NCBI GenBank assembly: GCA_963792025.1
Contig: CAWBUS010000003.1
Coordinates: forward strand, 124,001 to 188,000
Reading direction: 5' to 3'
From: Ginsengibacter sp963792025
Lineage (GTDB): Bacteria; Bacteroidota; Bacteroidia; Chitinophagales; Chitinophagaceae
DNA length: 64,000 bases
The notes beneath the pieces were generated by a model. That model was not told the origin of the DNA. It made no database searches and saw only the letters and a list, made by a program, of their open reading frames with translations. A program made the translations under genes and the position numbers. Within the stretch, counting starts at the first letter, position 1. Every line of letters begins with the position of its first letter. Positions 57,028 through 64,000 of the stretch are shown here, piece after piece.

Positions 57028-57201
57028 TCATCCGACAGGCAATGATTGTAACGGTTTAGTAATAGTAGCTTTACTTGCCTGCAAGCCTGCTATAGCCGGG
57101 GAAATTCCTTTCACCCAAAATCCCGTAATTATGTTTACAAATGAAAATCCCCTGTTGCGGAGAAGATGCCGATATGCGATTTTGAAAAAATTTTTTAGCA
57201 T
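57028..57201 (-). pseudogene. Internally deleted permease remnant (57 codons)
   Basis: An uninterrupted frame starts MLKNFFKIAYRHLLRNRGF and SFVNIIT, which is the standard permease N-terminus up to the first membrane segment. It then passes directly into GFWVKGISPAIAGLQ and ASKATITKPLQSLPVG, which aligns with the C-terminal tail of the other copies (FQAIKAAVANPVKSLRTE). About 2.2 kb of coding sequence is missing, and the joint keeps the frame open to a TGA. The remnant lies immediately downstream of the conserved promoter, so the original first gene of this operon has been gutted. It could still be translated as a small membrane peptide or act as a leader, but decay is the simpler view. Confidence 0.7.
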
Positions 57202-57259
57202 AATGGTTTTACTATTCCGGATTAGAAATATTTGAGTCAGAAATTACCCCGTAACTATT

Positions 57260-57366
57260 TTCAACCATCATACCAATGATCTATCGCATTGATATTTAAT
57301 CCTTAAGAAAGTAAATTTGGATTAGAGACTGTCCGTAAACGAACACCTGTCTATATAAACCGAACA
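57260..57366 (-). promoter_or_regulatory. Tandem palindromic activator sites plus sigma-54-like promoter
   Basis: On the minus strand a distal TGTTCG half-site (within 57351-57366) lies 21 bases upstream of TGTTCG-TTTA-CGGACA (57330-57345, one mismatch in symmetry). Then TGGTATGATGGTTGAA (57260-57275) gives the TGG-N8-TTG spacing, with AA in place of the -12 GC. The remnant ATG at 57201 follows. About 110 bases are homologous to 1563-1669, including the shared block GATAGATCATTGGTATG. This should drive the twelve-permease operon. Confidence 0.55.
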
Positions 57367-57687
57367 ATTTAATATATCTACGGTCGGGTCTATACAACTT
57401 ACAATTCCATCATTTCCAGTTTTTTTTTGCAATAGCATCGCTAGTTCAAAAACAATCAGTATAGCTTTCACTTGGAAAATGGGAACAAAAATAATCATGA
57501 CCGGCATCATTAACGACGCCGGATTAACGAATAAGATATTCGTGCAAGTTTGAGAATACTCAATTTATGGAAATACATAAAAATATTTTGGCGTCGTTTC
57601 CCCGGAAAGTACCATGGCCCCTGGCGCCAAGTAGTTATAGAAAAAATAAGAATAGTACGCGACTTGAAGTCTATCGTTATTCTTTAG
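57367..57687. other. Gene-free stretch between array and DUF6266-like gene
   Basis: No convincing gene is present. There is a small hairpin CCGGC-N12-GCCGG (57501-57522) embedded in a repeated TTAACGA, and a pair TTGGCG/CGCCAA (57588-57593 and 57625-57630). A terminator-like structure lies at the right end and is listed separately. Confidence 0.4.
57641..57684 (-). terminator. Probable terminator of DUF6266-like gene
   Basis: Immediately after the stop codon at 57688, AAGAATA and TATTCTT form a stem that encloses a smaller GACTT-C-AAGTC hairpin. On the transcribed strand the structure is followed by a run of T (A run at 57641-57646 on the plus strand). Confidence 0.45.
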
Positions 57688-58404
57688 TTATACATACCTT
57701 GCATTAATAACGCCGGCTGGCATAAACGCCGGAATTTCCGAGCGGGAGATGCGGTTATTTTTTAGTACGAAATATTGCAGCCATGCAGCGGTAATAACCA
57801 GACTACCCGGCGGAAGAGGAATCTTAAATTGTAATGCCTGGGCGGTTATTGCATTATCATTATAAGGCACCTGTATCCGCTGAACGCCACCGCCTATCGG
57901 GATACCAGTTTTAAGCATACATCCTGAAACAGCTATCACCAGTTCTAACATCACGGTTCCTGCCGGTGCAAACACTTTTTTTACAGGAACAAAATCGTTT
58001 ACACCTACCGTTATAAGATTCGCGTCGGTCCTGGTAACGGTTATGGGTACCCTGAAACGCTCTGTAAAACTATCTCCATCCGTAAACTGGAAACCGGTAA
58101 TATAAGGTGCCACATCACAGGGTGGCAGGGTATCCACATCGCACAAGCGCAGCCATTTGGCAATAGCACCCGAGAACCTGCTCTGCATGCTCCTGTTCTT
58201 AGGAGCGGGAATTACTGCATACAATCCTTTACGTAAATGACTCGACACCCTTGATGCGATACCAAAATTTTCACTTCTTATTTTAGTGGCTACTGTCTGT
58301 TGTATGCCTTCGCGTTTAATACGGACGCAGTTTTTGTCCATGCGGCGGTATAGCACCAAATTACCTACCGTGCCACTCATAAATACGTCTGTTACTCTTG
58401 CCAT
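57688..58404 (-). CDS. DUF6266-like protein
   Basis: This 238-residue protein has an N-terminus (SGTVGNLVLYRRMDKNCVRI, then QTVATKIRSENFGIASRVS) that follows the same plan as many Bacteroidota DUF6266-type proteins: a G-x-x-G turn, a VRI strand, then a helix beginning TxATK. The rest is beta-rich (ITGFQFTDGDSF, VPITVTRTD, TVMLELVIAVSG) with a possible immunoglobulin-like fold. There is no signal peptide. Function unknown. It flanks the permease array on the right, mirroring the gene at 9369-10010 on the left, although the two are only distantly similar. Confidence 0.55.
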   Translation of the reverse strand: MARVTDVFMSGTVGNLVLYRRMDKNCVRIKREGIQQTVATKIRSENFGIASRVSSHLRKGLYAVIPAPKNRSMQSRFSGAIAKWLRLCDVDTLPPCDVAPYITGFQFTDGDSFTERFRVPITVTRTDANLITVGVNDFVPVKKVFAPAGTVMLELVIAVSGCMLKTGIPIGGGVQRIQVPYNDNAITAQALQFKIPLPPGSLVITAAWLQYFVLKNNRISRSEIPAFMPAGVINARYV

Positions 58405-58487
58405 GTGTTTACCTTTTATTTGGTTATACGATCACTGCTATGTCCTTGCCGGATGACCCATACCATCTCTATCATATCAGCGTTATC

Positions 58488-58507
58488 AGTGCGTTAATTA
58501 ACGCACT
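58488..58507. repeat. Perfect 20-base palindrome
   Basis: AGTGCGTTAATTAACGCACT reads the same on both strands. It lies about 85 bases upstream of the start of the DUF6266-like gene. It may be an operator for a dimeric regulator or a cruciform-forming site. A further ATTAACGCAGAG lies about 30 bases to the right and echoes half of it. Confidence 0.5.
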
Positions 58508-58589
58508 CGAAATGCAGTGGAATAGTATCATTAACGCAGAGGATATATCCTTAGTATGGAGCAGGGATAAATTAATTCAGCAGACACTG

Positions 58590-58617
58590 GTCCTTTGATG
58601 CAGGGAACTCAAAGGAC
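58590..58617. repeat. Perfect hairpin, 9-base stem
   Basis: GTCCTTTGA and TCAAAGGAC are separated by 10 bases. No T tract follows on either strand, so it is not a typical terminator. Its role is unknown. Confidence 0.4.
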
Positions 58618-58983
58618 ATGACGTAACTTGCATTTGAAACAGGCTGGTAAAAAGATTGTCAAAATTCAAAGGAGGTCAAGGGGGTATTGATGTTAAACGC
58701 GATATTTCAGGGAATGATTTGAAATTATTAACCAGCTGTCCTGGTTCTGCAGTTGCTCCCAAACACCAAAATTTTTTATCAAAAAAAAGGAGAAAGAATT
58801 ATTCCACACAAATAAGAAAATTATACACATTCTTACATAGTTGAACCCTCAACCTGCGAAAAGACACAGGTAATTCCAACAAAATATTTGAAAACTTGCG
58901 GAATGCCCGCGTCTTGTACAATAAATCATCAAAAAGGGCTATTAATATAACCGACATTCTTTAAACCAGCTAAAAACTATTTT

Positions 58984-60032
58984 ATGAATAAGACAATAAC
59001 CGGCAGGGATATACGCAATCAATTAAAAGCTGATTTGATAGGAAAGGATTCCTATCGTGGCGTAACGTTAACTTATACCTGGCTGGCCAACCAATTCGGG
59101 CATATCTCCCTCGGATTTATTCCAACTTTTATTCTTTATATCGTTTTGTCGCGGTATTATAGTAACGACACAGCTTCAATAAGGGCAGCCGTTTTTATAT
59201 CTGCCGCCTGGTTTATATTTGAGACCTTCAATTTCCTGGGACCACTTCTTTTAGCGAACCCCTTTAAAAAAAAACTGCCGTCGTTGAGCCATCGCAACAA
59301 TATGTTTTCCAGCCAGAGTGGGGAAATGTAGCTTTTGACACCATAACTGACATCGGGTTTTTCTGGTTCGGCGCATTTTTCGCAAGCTCCCTTTGTAACT
59401 ATTCGTCCACCTCGGTTACCATACTATTGATTTTGGCCGGTCTTTTAATTTACCCGGTTTACTATTGGTATCCCACCAAAATGTATCTGCAAATTCCCCA
59501 ATATCCTTTTCAGTTCAGGCTTAGCCAATGGCAGTCTGTACAAATAGGCCAGGAGGCCATTCATAACATCAACAAATTCCTGAACAATAAACATAATGGT
59601 ATGCACCTGTTAATATTCGGATCAAAGAATAGCGGTAAAACAAGAATAAGTGTGGGTATTGCCACTGAGTTATCAATAAAACATAAACCTTGTTATTATA
59701 TTACTGCCATGAAACTCTTTAGTCATTTTTTTGACCAGGATGAGAGTCCGTCAAGTTTATGGAACTGGCGTTCTTCGTCCGTGTTGGTCATTGATGATAT
59801 TAATGCAGGCCACCCTATTAAGCAGGACCTTATTTCCCCGGAGCATTTTTTAAAATTAGTAGATACCTATTCTGCCCAAAATGAAAAAAACAGGAATGCC
59901 ATAAAGAATACAAATACCATATGGGTATTAGGCAGCAGCGATTCAGGTAAAAACCTATATGGAGAATGGCATAAAATGTTGGAAAATATCGGTGTTGATC
60001 AAAAAAATATTCTTTCGGTACACCTGCCTTAA
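58984..60032 (+). pseudogene. Membrane-anchored P-loop ATPase interrupted at an A9 run
   Basis: The first frame (from ATG 58984) encodes a soluble start and two membrane segments (about residues 41-57 and 67-92). It then meets a run of nine A at 59266-59274 and ends at 59331. Adding one base to the run gives a continuous frame (TAVVEPSQQYVFQPEWGN, two more membrane segments, YPVYYWYPTKM) to 60032, for about 350 residues. The cytoplasmic C-terminal half has Walker A GSKNSGKTRIS and Walker B SVLVIDDI, like DnaA/IstB-type AAA proteins. Either the run is miscounted, the gene is dead, or the full protein is made by slippage on the A run. It is convergent with the PAS-LuxR gene. I do not recognise a named family. 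Confidence 0.65.
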
Positions 60033-60059
60033 CCGGCTTCGCTGATTTAAATCATGCCC

Positions 60060-60788
60060 CTACTTTAAGATGTGGTTGTCGTAAGCAAAGCTTATCAAAT
60101 GAGTAAGACTCTTAACATTGAACCTTTTGTACATAGGAATAATTCTTTTTTCAATTGCAGACTGAGAGACTTTAAAATGGTTGGCGATTTCCTTAAAGGA
60201 ATATCCCTGTGCTACCATCGCAAGCGCCTCCTTTTCTTTATTGGAAATGGCGTAGTGATTAAATAATTGCTTATTCAGTTCCTCTTCAAATTCCGATTTA
60301 TCAGGACCGTAGGCCGCATATCGCATTATGGTGCCTAAGTTAATGCTGCGGTTAATTTGCGACCTTCCGATAATGGCAGTCACCATTCCGTTTTCGCTGC
60401 TAAAAACGCCCACTTTTGATATTAGGGGAACATGAGTTCCATCTTTATGAATTTTTTTTAACTCTATCATAAAGCTATACTTTTCAAGGTCTTCCGAAAC
60501 ATTATTTATAAATCTCAATGCTTTATCATTCAGTTCATTTGAAAATGGTGCATATTCCGGTGTGGTAATGCTTACAATGGTAAGCATGGTTATTTCCTCG
60601 TCTTTATAGCCAAGAATTTCTTCCCATCCATCAGCATAAATCATTTTGTTTTCCTTGAAAGAATAGATATAAACTGCCTCTTCGGGAAACCTTGGAATTG
60701 TTTTTCGAAAGTATTGGGCTTCCTTACTTTTTAAGTCAGCCGGTACGTTTGTGATGTATGACTTTGTATATTCTCCGGGCGTTGGCAT
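60060..60788 (-). CDS. PAS-domain LuxR-type transcriptional regulator
   Basis: This 242-residue protein has an N-terminal PAS sensor domain (about residues 35-155; EEAVYIYSFKENKMIYADGW, EEILGYKDEEI, then a PAC-like KKIHKDGTHVPLISKVGVF). A C-terminal LuxR/NarL-type helix-turn-helix follows (about 178-238; ISNKEKEALAMVAQGYSFKE, IANHFKVSQSAIEKRI). There is no receiver domain, so it probably senses a ligand or redox cue directly. It is a stand-alone cytoplasmic regulator, convergent with the ATPase gene and divergent from the response regulator at 61174. Targets are unknown. Confidence 0.85.
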   Translation of the reverse strand: MPTPGEYTKSYITNVPADLKSKEAQYFRKTIPRFPEEAVYIYSFKENKMIYADGWEEILGYKDEEITMLTIVSITTPEYAPFSNELNDKALRFINNVSEDLEKYSFMIELKKIHKDGTHVPLISKVGVFSSENGMVTAIIGRSQINRSINLGTIMRYAAYGPDKSEFEEELNKQLFNHYAISNKEKEALAMVAQGYSFKEIANHFKVSQSAIEKRIIPMYKRFNVKSLTHLISFAYDNHILK

Positions 60789-61173
60789 TAAATGATTATG
60801 AAATTAAAAAAAAGAAAAAAATAATTACCTGCGTGTTTTCGCAGTTGGCTTCCTTACCCTATAGCGATAATTTTGTATTAACAATTTAGCGATTATCTGA
60901 AACCACTGCAAATTAACAACTTATTAGACAGTTAGATTATCTAATCCTTTAAAAAGCCATTTTCGACTAGCTAAAAAATACACCTTTTTTCTTAAAGACA
61001 TTCCTCTCGTAACCCCCACACGTTTTTAGGAAAAAAGGTTATTTTTTTGTGATTAAACAAAGATATGAATGCCGTTTCAATTTTAAAACAGTCCTATGCA
61101 CCCGGATGTTATTATTACGATGGAAAAATAGGAATAATGTATTGAGATTTACTTCAGAAGACAACAATTTAAT
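60789..61173. other. Divergent intergenic region
   Basis: These 385 bases lie between the PAS-LuxR gene and the response regulator gene. They are AT-rich and presumably hold both promoters. One near-palindrome TTAGAT-T-ATCTAA (near 60933-60945) is visible. No gene, RNA or clear promoter consensus was found. Confidence 0.35.
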
Positions 61174-61809
61174 ATGTCAAATATTTTAATAGTTGATGAT
61201 CACGTTGTAATAACCACTGGTTTAAAAATAGTTATAGGAAATTTTTTGCCCGATTCGGTAATCGATGTGGCGAATGAGGGAGATAAGGCCTTTGAAAAAG
61301 TTAAGCAGACGAATTATGATCTTATCATAATGGATATCGCTTTGCCGAACACTGATTCCTTTAATATTGTTAGTAACATACTTGCTATTAAGCCAACCTC
61401 GAGAATATTGATGTTTAGCATGAGCCCGGAAGAAATGTTTGCAAAAAGGTATCTCAAGATCGGCGCTTTAGGATATATAAATAAAGATGCACCCTTGCAT
61501 GAAATAAAGAAGGCTATTGAAAGCGCACTTAAAAACAAACGATATTTAAGCCCTGAACTACAGGAAAAGCTTACACTGGAAGCACTTAGCGATGACCACC
61601 ACGAAAATCAATTTGATAAGTTATCGCCGCGTGAATTTGAAATAGTTCAACACCTGGTACATGGAGATTCAGTGTCGGAAATTTCAAGGAAAATGAACTT
61701 GCATACTTCGACCATAGGGACCCACAAGGCTAAAATATTTGAGAAACTCAAGTGCGGGAATATTGTTGAACTGGTAGCAATGGCAAAAGTTCATAATTTA
61801 ATTTATTAA
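61174..61809 (+). CDS. NarL/FixJ-type response regulator
   Basis: This 211-residue protein has a receiver domain (residues 1-125) with the acidic pair D8-D9 (ILIVDDH), the phosphoacceptor D54 (LIIMDIALP), S82 and K104 (YINKDAP). A LuxR-type helix-turn-helix is at about 145-207 (LSPREFEIVQHLVHGDSVSE, ISRKMNLHTSTIGTHK). It acts as a DNA-binding output of a two-component system. No histidine kinase is adjacent, so its partner is elsewhere or is the incomplete gene at the right edge. Confidence 0.9.
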   Translation: MSNILIVDDHVVITTGLKIVIGNFLPDSVIDVANEGDKAFEKVKQTNYDLIIMDIALPNTDSFNIVSNILAIKPTSRILMFSMSPEEMFAKRYLKIGALGYINKDAPLHEIKKAIESALKNKRYLSPELQEKLTLEALSDDHHENQFDKLSPREFEIVQHLVHGDSVSEISRKMNLHTSTIGTHKAKIFEKLKCGNIVELVAMAKVHNLIY

Positions 61810-62292
61810 TTAATTTATCAATTATTTTTTGGCAGGAGCGTTTGGGCTTTTATCACTTCATTCATAAATGCATTTTCGCGATAGGCGTGCCTGCAGCGCC
61901 TTTATGAGCCTCGCTGGTGAGTTAACTATTTGGACCTAATTAACCTTTTGCCTTACTTTAAGCAAACAGCTTTTCTATTTCTTTTATGTTGGGTAATCCT
62001 CTCATTAATTCCCTTACAAACTATTGAATCATTATTTGTTACGGTTTCATTTAAATTTGTAACTTCATCGCTAACTAACTGCGCATCTTGCTAATAATGG
62101 ATGACAGTTATGGATCAAACCGCTAATAGTGAGTTCAGCAATTAAATCAGTGCTGATTTTATTTACTGCTTAAAAACAGGTGCCAGATGTTTTTTAAAAT
62201 TTGCAGCATGAGTAAGTTGACAAGTAGACTCTATCCCCAGGAGAAGAACAAGGTTGCCTTAAAAGCTTTAGTTCTACAATAAAAAATACGCG
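61810..62292. other. Gene-free stretch upstream of LytTR regulator
   Basis: In these 483 bases I see no convincing gene or RNA. One weak hairpin AGGCG-N9-CGCCT is present near 61883-61901. The promoter of the LytTR gene should be in the last 150 bases, but no clear -33/-7 pair was found. Confidence 0.35.
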
Positions 62293-63039
62293 ATGCATGA
62301 TTTGATTAAAATACTGGTAGTAGAGGATGAAATGATTATCGGTGCAAAAATATCGATGTACCTCTCGACGCTCGGCTATGAAGTAACTGGTATTTTGCCG
62401 CGTGGCGAAGAAGTTTTGAACCATGTGAAACAAGACACACCAGATATTATTTTACTCGATGTACACCTTAAAGGAAAAATGGATGGCATTGAAACGGCGG
62501 TCAGCATCGAACAATATTTCCAGATTCCGGTAATTTATATTACTGCAAACGCAGACAATGACACTTTCAACCGCGCCAGGAAAACGAGGCCTGCTGCCTT
62601 CATTTCAAAACCCTTCAAAAAGCTGGACTTGCAAAGAGCTATAGAGCTTACTATTAGCCGCATGGCAACGCCTGAAAATGTGGCTATAGCTGCTACGGAG
62701 ACACCCGACGAGGAACCATTCGTGTTGAATGACCGGATTTTTATAAGGTATAAAGAGAGAATGGTTAAGCTTATGATAGCAGACATATTATACATCGAAG
62801 CAGACCGCAACTATAGCCGCATTTATACTACAGACAAAGAATACTTACTGTCAATAACTCTTAAAGCAATTGAAGAAAAGTTTACGAATCACCTGTTTCA
62901 AAGGATCCATCGATCCTATTTTATTAACCTCCAACGGGTGGAAGCGATTGCTGAAGATCATGTAATTATTGCACAAAGAGCCATACCGGTAAGTGAAAGC
63001 CTGAAAGTGCATTTGATGCAACATCTTCAGAAATTGTAA
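62293..63039 (+). CDS. LytTR-family response regulator
   Basis: This 248-residue protein has a receiver domain (residues 5-120) with the acidic pair in VVEDE, phosphoacceptor D56 (IILLDVHLKGKMDG), T84 (IYITANAD) and K106 (FISKPFKK). A LytTR DNA-binding domain is at about 145-245 (ADILYIEADRNYSRIYT, FQRIHRSYFINLQRVEAI). The DG-I pattern after D56 is typical of the LytR/AlgR-like regulators of Bacteroidota that pair with TPR-containing sensor kinases. Such a TPR protein begins 60 bases downstream, so the two are probably cotranscribed partners. Confidence 0.9.
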   Translation: MHDLIKILVVEDEMIIGAKISMYLSTLGYEVTGILPRGEEVLNHVKQDTPDIILLDVHLKGKMDGIETAVSIEQYFQIPVIYITANADNDTFNRARKTRPAAFISKPFKKLDLQRAIELTISRMATPENVAIAATETPDEEPFVLNDRIFIRYKERMVKLMIADILYIEADRNYSRIYTTDKEYLLSITLKAIEEKFTNHLFQRIHRSYFINLQRVEAIAEDHVIIAQRAIPVSESLKVHLMQHLQKL

Positions 63040-63098
63040 GTGAACCGGTACAATAAAACTAATGTGATCTTAAAGGTCAAAAGCTGATCCTGCAAGCC

Positions 63099-64000
63099 AT
63101 GAGAAAAATATTTACGTTTTGCATTCTTTTTACTGCTGCCCAATCTACTTATAGCCAGGTTAAACCTTACGATAGCCTGGAACTTCAGCTTACGTTGGCA
63201 AAGGCGGACACCCAGAAACTGGAAATATTGAAAAAATTGGTGGAGGTGGCTTTCGGATCAGACCTGCAAAAGGCATTAGTATATGCCAAACGAGGAGTGC
63301 AACTGTCTGGTAAGATCGGTGATAAAAACCGGCAACCGGAATTTTATGAAATGGAAGGAAGGATGCACGCCAACCTCCTGCAATTAGATTCTGCCAGCCG
63401 TTCCTTTGATAAGGCAATGCAAGGGTACGCTGCAATCGGCAACAAAAGGGGGCAGGCCACCACATTATTCAAAATTGCATGGGTGTGCAAGAAGAAAGGA
63501 GAAATTGACAAAGCCATGGCGGCAGATCTGCAGGCATCCCACCTGATGGAAACGCTGGGTGATCAACAAGGTATTGCAGGCGCTTATGAAAGGGTGAGCG
63601 AAGACCTCACCAGGCAAGGCAGACTTAAGGAAGCAATGACCTATGCACAAAGTGCCATTGACATTTGCGAAAAGAACCATTTCGATAATGAACTGGTCTA
63701 TGCACTTACGAATGCCGGCGCCGTAGCGATATCCGCAGGGAATAACCAACAGGCGTTTGATTATTTCGATCGTGCTATGAAATTAGCCCGGGCGCAAAAA
63801 TTTAGCCAGGTATCGCTATCGGATTTTCTTAATAACCGGGGCAATGCATTAAAGCGTCTGGGCCGTTACCCGGAAGCGCTCAAGGATTATCATAATGCAT
63901 TGGATAATGCAAAGAAGACAAATTATGCCAACGCAATCTCCGCCACCATTGCGAACCTGGGTGAAGTAAATATGTTAATGGGAAATTATAAAGAAGCACT
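63099..64000 (+). CDS. TPR protein, probably a sensor histidine kinase (3' end outside window)
   Basis: The gene starts with a signal peptide (MRKIFTFCILFTAAQSTYSQ) and stays open to the right edge for 300 codons. The visible part is made of tetratricopeptide repeats, recognisable as A..Y, A..A and G.Y.EA patterns such as AKRGVQLSGKIGD, SFDKAMQGYAAIGNKRGQA, YAQSAIDICEKNH and LKRLGRYPEALKDYHNAL. Bacteroidota often carry an extracytoplasmic TPR domain followed by a membrane helix and a HisKA_3 or His_kinase kinase domain beside a LytTR or NarL regulator. The kinase part is not visible here, so that assignment is inference from the neighbour. Confidence 0.75.
   Translation, partial: MRKIFTFCILFTAAQSTYSQVKPYDSLELQLTLAKADTQKLEILKKLVEVAFGSDLQKALVYAKRGVQLSGKIGDKNRQPEFYEMEGRMHANLLQLDSASRSFDKAMQGYAAIGNKRGQATTLFKIAWVCKKKGEIDKAMAADLQASHLMETLGDQQGIAGAYERVSEDLTRQGRLKEAMTYAQSAIDICEKNHFDNELVYALTNAGAVAISAGNNQQAFDYFDRAMKLARAQKFSQVSLSDFLNNRGNALKRLGRYPEALKDYHNALDNAKKTNYANAISATIANLGEVNMLMGNYKEA

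Larger units (their letters stand above)
10413..57030 (-). repeat. Tandem paralogue array with 2.4-kb period
   Basis: Eighteen permease genes plus a remnant repeat at about 2.4-2.5 kb intervals, all in the same orientation, interrupted once by the peptidase gene and a promoter (25088-27102). The best conserved DNA is the last 60-70 bases of each gene, which encode the FQAIKAAVANPVKSLRTE-type tail, and the first 20 bases, which encode MFKNYFK. Spacers are mostly 35-55 bases. The array arose by repeated duplication, but copies have diverged strongly in their extracytoplasmic domains, so most duplications are old. Confidence 0.8.
58405..58983. other. Gene-free stretch between divergent genes
   Basis: These 579 bases separate the DUF6266-like gene from the membrane ATPase gene. 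Short open frames exist but lack plausible starts or conserved content. The clear structures are a 20-base palindrome and a hairpin, listed separately. The AT-rich last 150 bases probably hold the promoter of the ATPase gene. Confidence 0.4.

Noticed and set aside
10413..57030. The regular 2.4-kb repeats as an assembly artefact
   Set aside because: Copies differ too much in protein sequence to be collapsed or duplicated assembly units.
57322..57510. Minus-strand 62-codon frame across the promoter of the twelve-gene operon
   Set aside because: It overlaps the palindromic sites, has no recognisable content and points into the promoter.
58398..58598. Plus-strand 66-codon frame in the gene-free region
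   Set aside because: It spans the 20-base palindrome and overlaps the start of the neighbouring gene; the product looks random.
1..64000. CRISPR arrays, tRNA or rRNA genes
   Set aside because: No short regularly spaced repeats with unique spacers were seen, and no recognisable tRNA or rRNA sequence was found on either strand.

Overview
The window looks like a chromosomal segment of a Bacteroidota bacterium, most plausibly a Chitinophagaceae relative. The evidence is moderate GC, start codons without clear Shine-Dalgarno sequences, genes that look like DUF6266 proteins, LytTR and NarL-type regulators, and a large family of FtsX/MacB-type permeases. The assignment is inference from gene content only.

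The dominant feature is an array of about 800-residue FtsX/MacB-like permease genes, all on the minus strand. Eighteen near full-length copies lie between 10413 and 56931; one of these (32151-34584) is broken by frameshifts. A nineteenth copy runs off the left edge (1-1513), and a 57-codon internally deleted remnant sits at 57028-57201. Copies are 12 to about 155 bases apart and form two apparent operons. The first is transcribed from about 57250 down to 27103: a remnant, twelve permeases and then an exported M81/MlrC-like peptidase. The second is transcribed from about 25135 down to 10413 and holds six permeases. A third operon starts at 1513 and leaves the window. No ABC ATPase, membrane-fusion protein or TolC gene is present, so these are permeases without a local motor.

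The head of each of the three operons carries the same regulatory layout. There is a palindrome of type TGTTCG-N4-CGAACA, a weaker copy exactly 21 bases (two helical turns) further upstream, and a TGG-N8-TTG element about 75 bases downstream that resembles a sigma-54 -24/-12 promoter 40-50 bases before the first ATG. I infer co-regulation of the whole array by one enhancer-binding activator. This was read from the sequence and has not been tested.

Between the left-edge permease and the array lies an accessory segment (1755-10389). It contains a two-gene module of unknown function divergent from an XRE regulator, an AT-rich Avs-like nuclease-STAND NTPase that is frameshifted near its C-terminal third, an ImmA/IrrE-XRE metallopeptidase with a partner gene, a DUF6266-like gene, and a 213-base terminal-inverted-repeat element full of hairpins. 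To the right of the array are a second DUF6266-like gene, a membrane-anchored P-loop ATPase interrupted at an A9 run, a PAS-LuxR regulator, a NarL-type response regulator, a LytTR response regulator, and the start of a TPR protein that is probably a sensor kinase. Several genes are interrupted at short repeats or homopolymers, so sequencing error is a live alternative to real decay.
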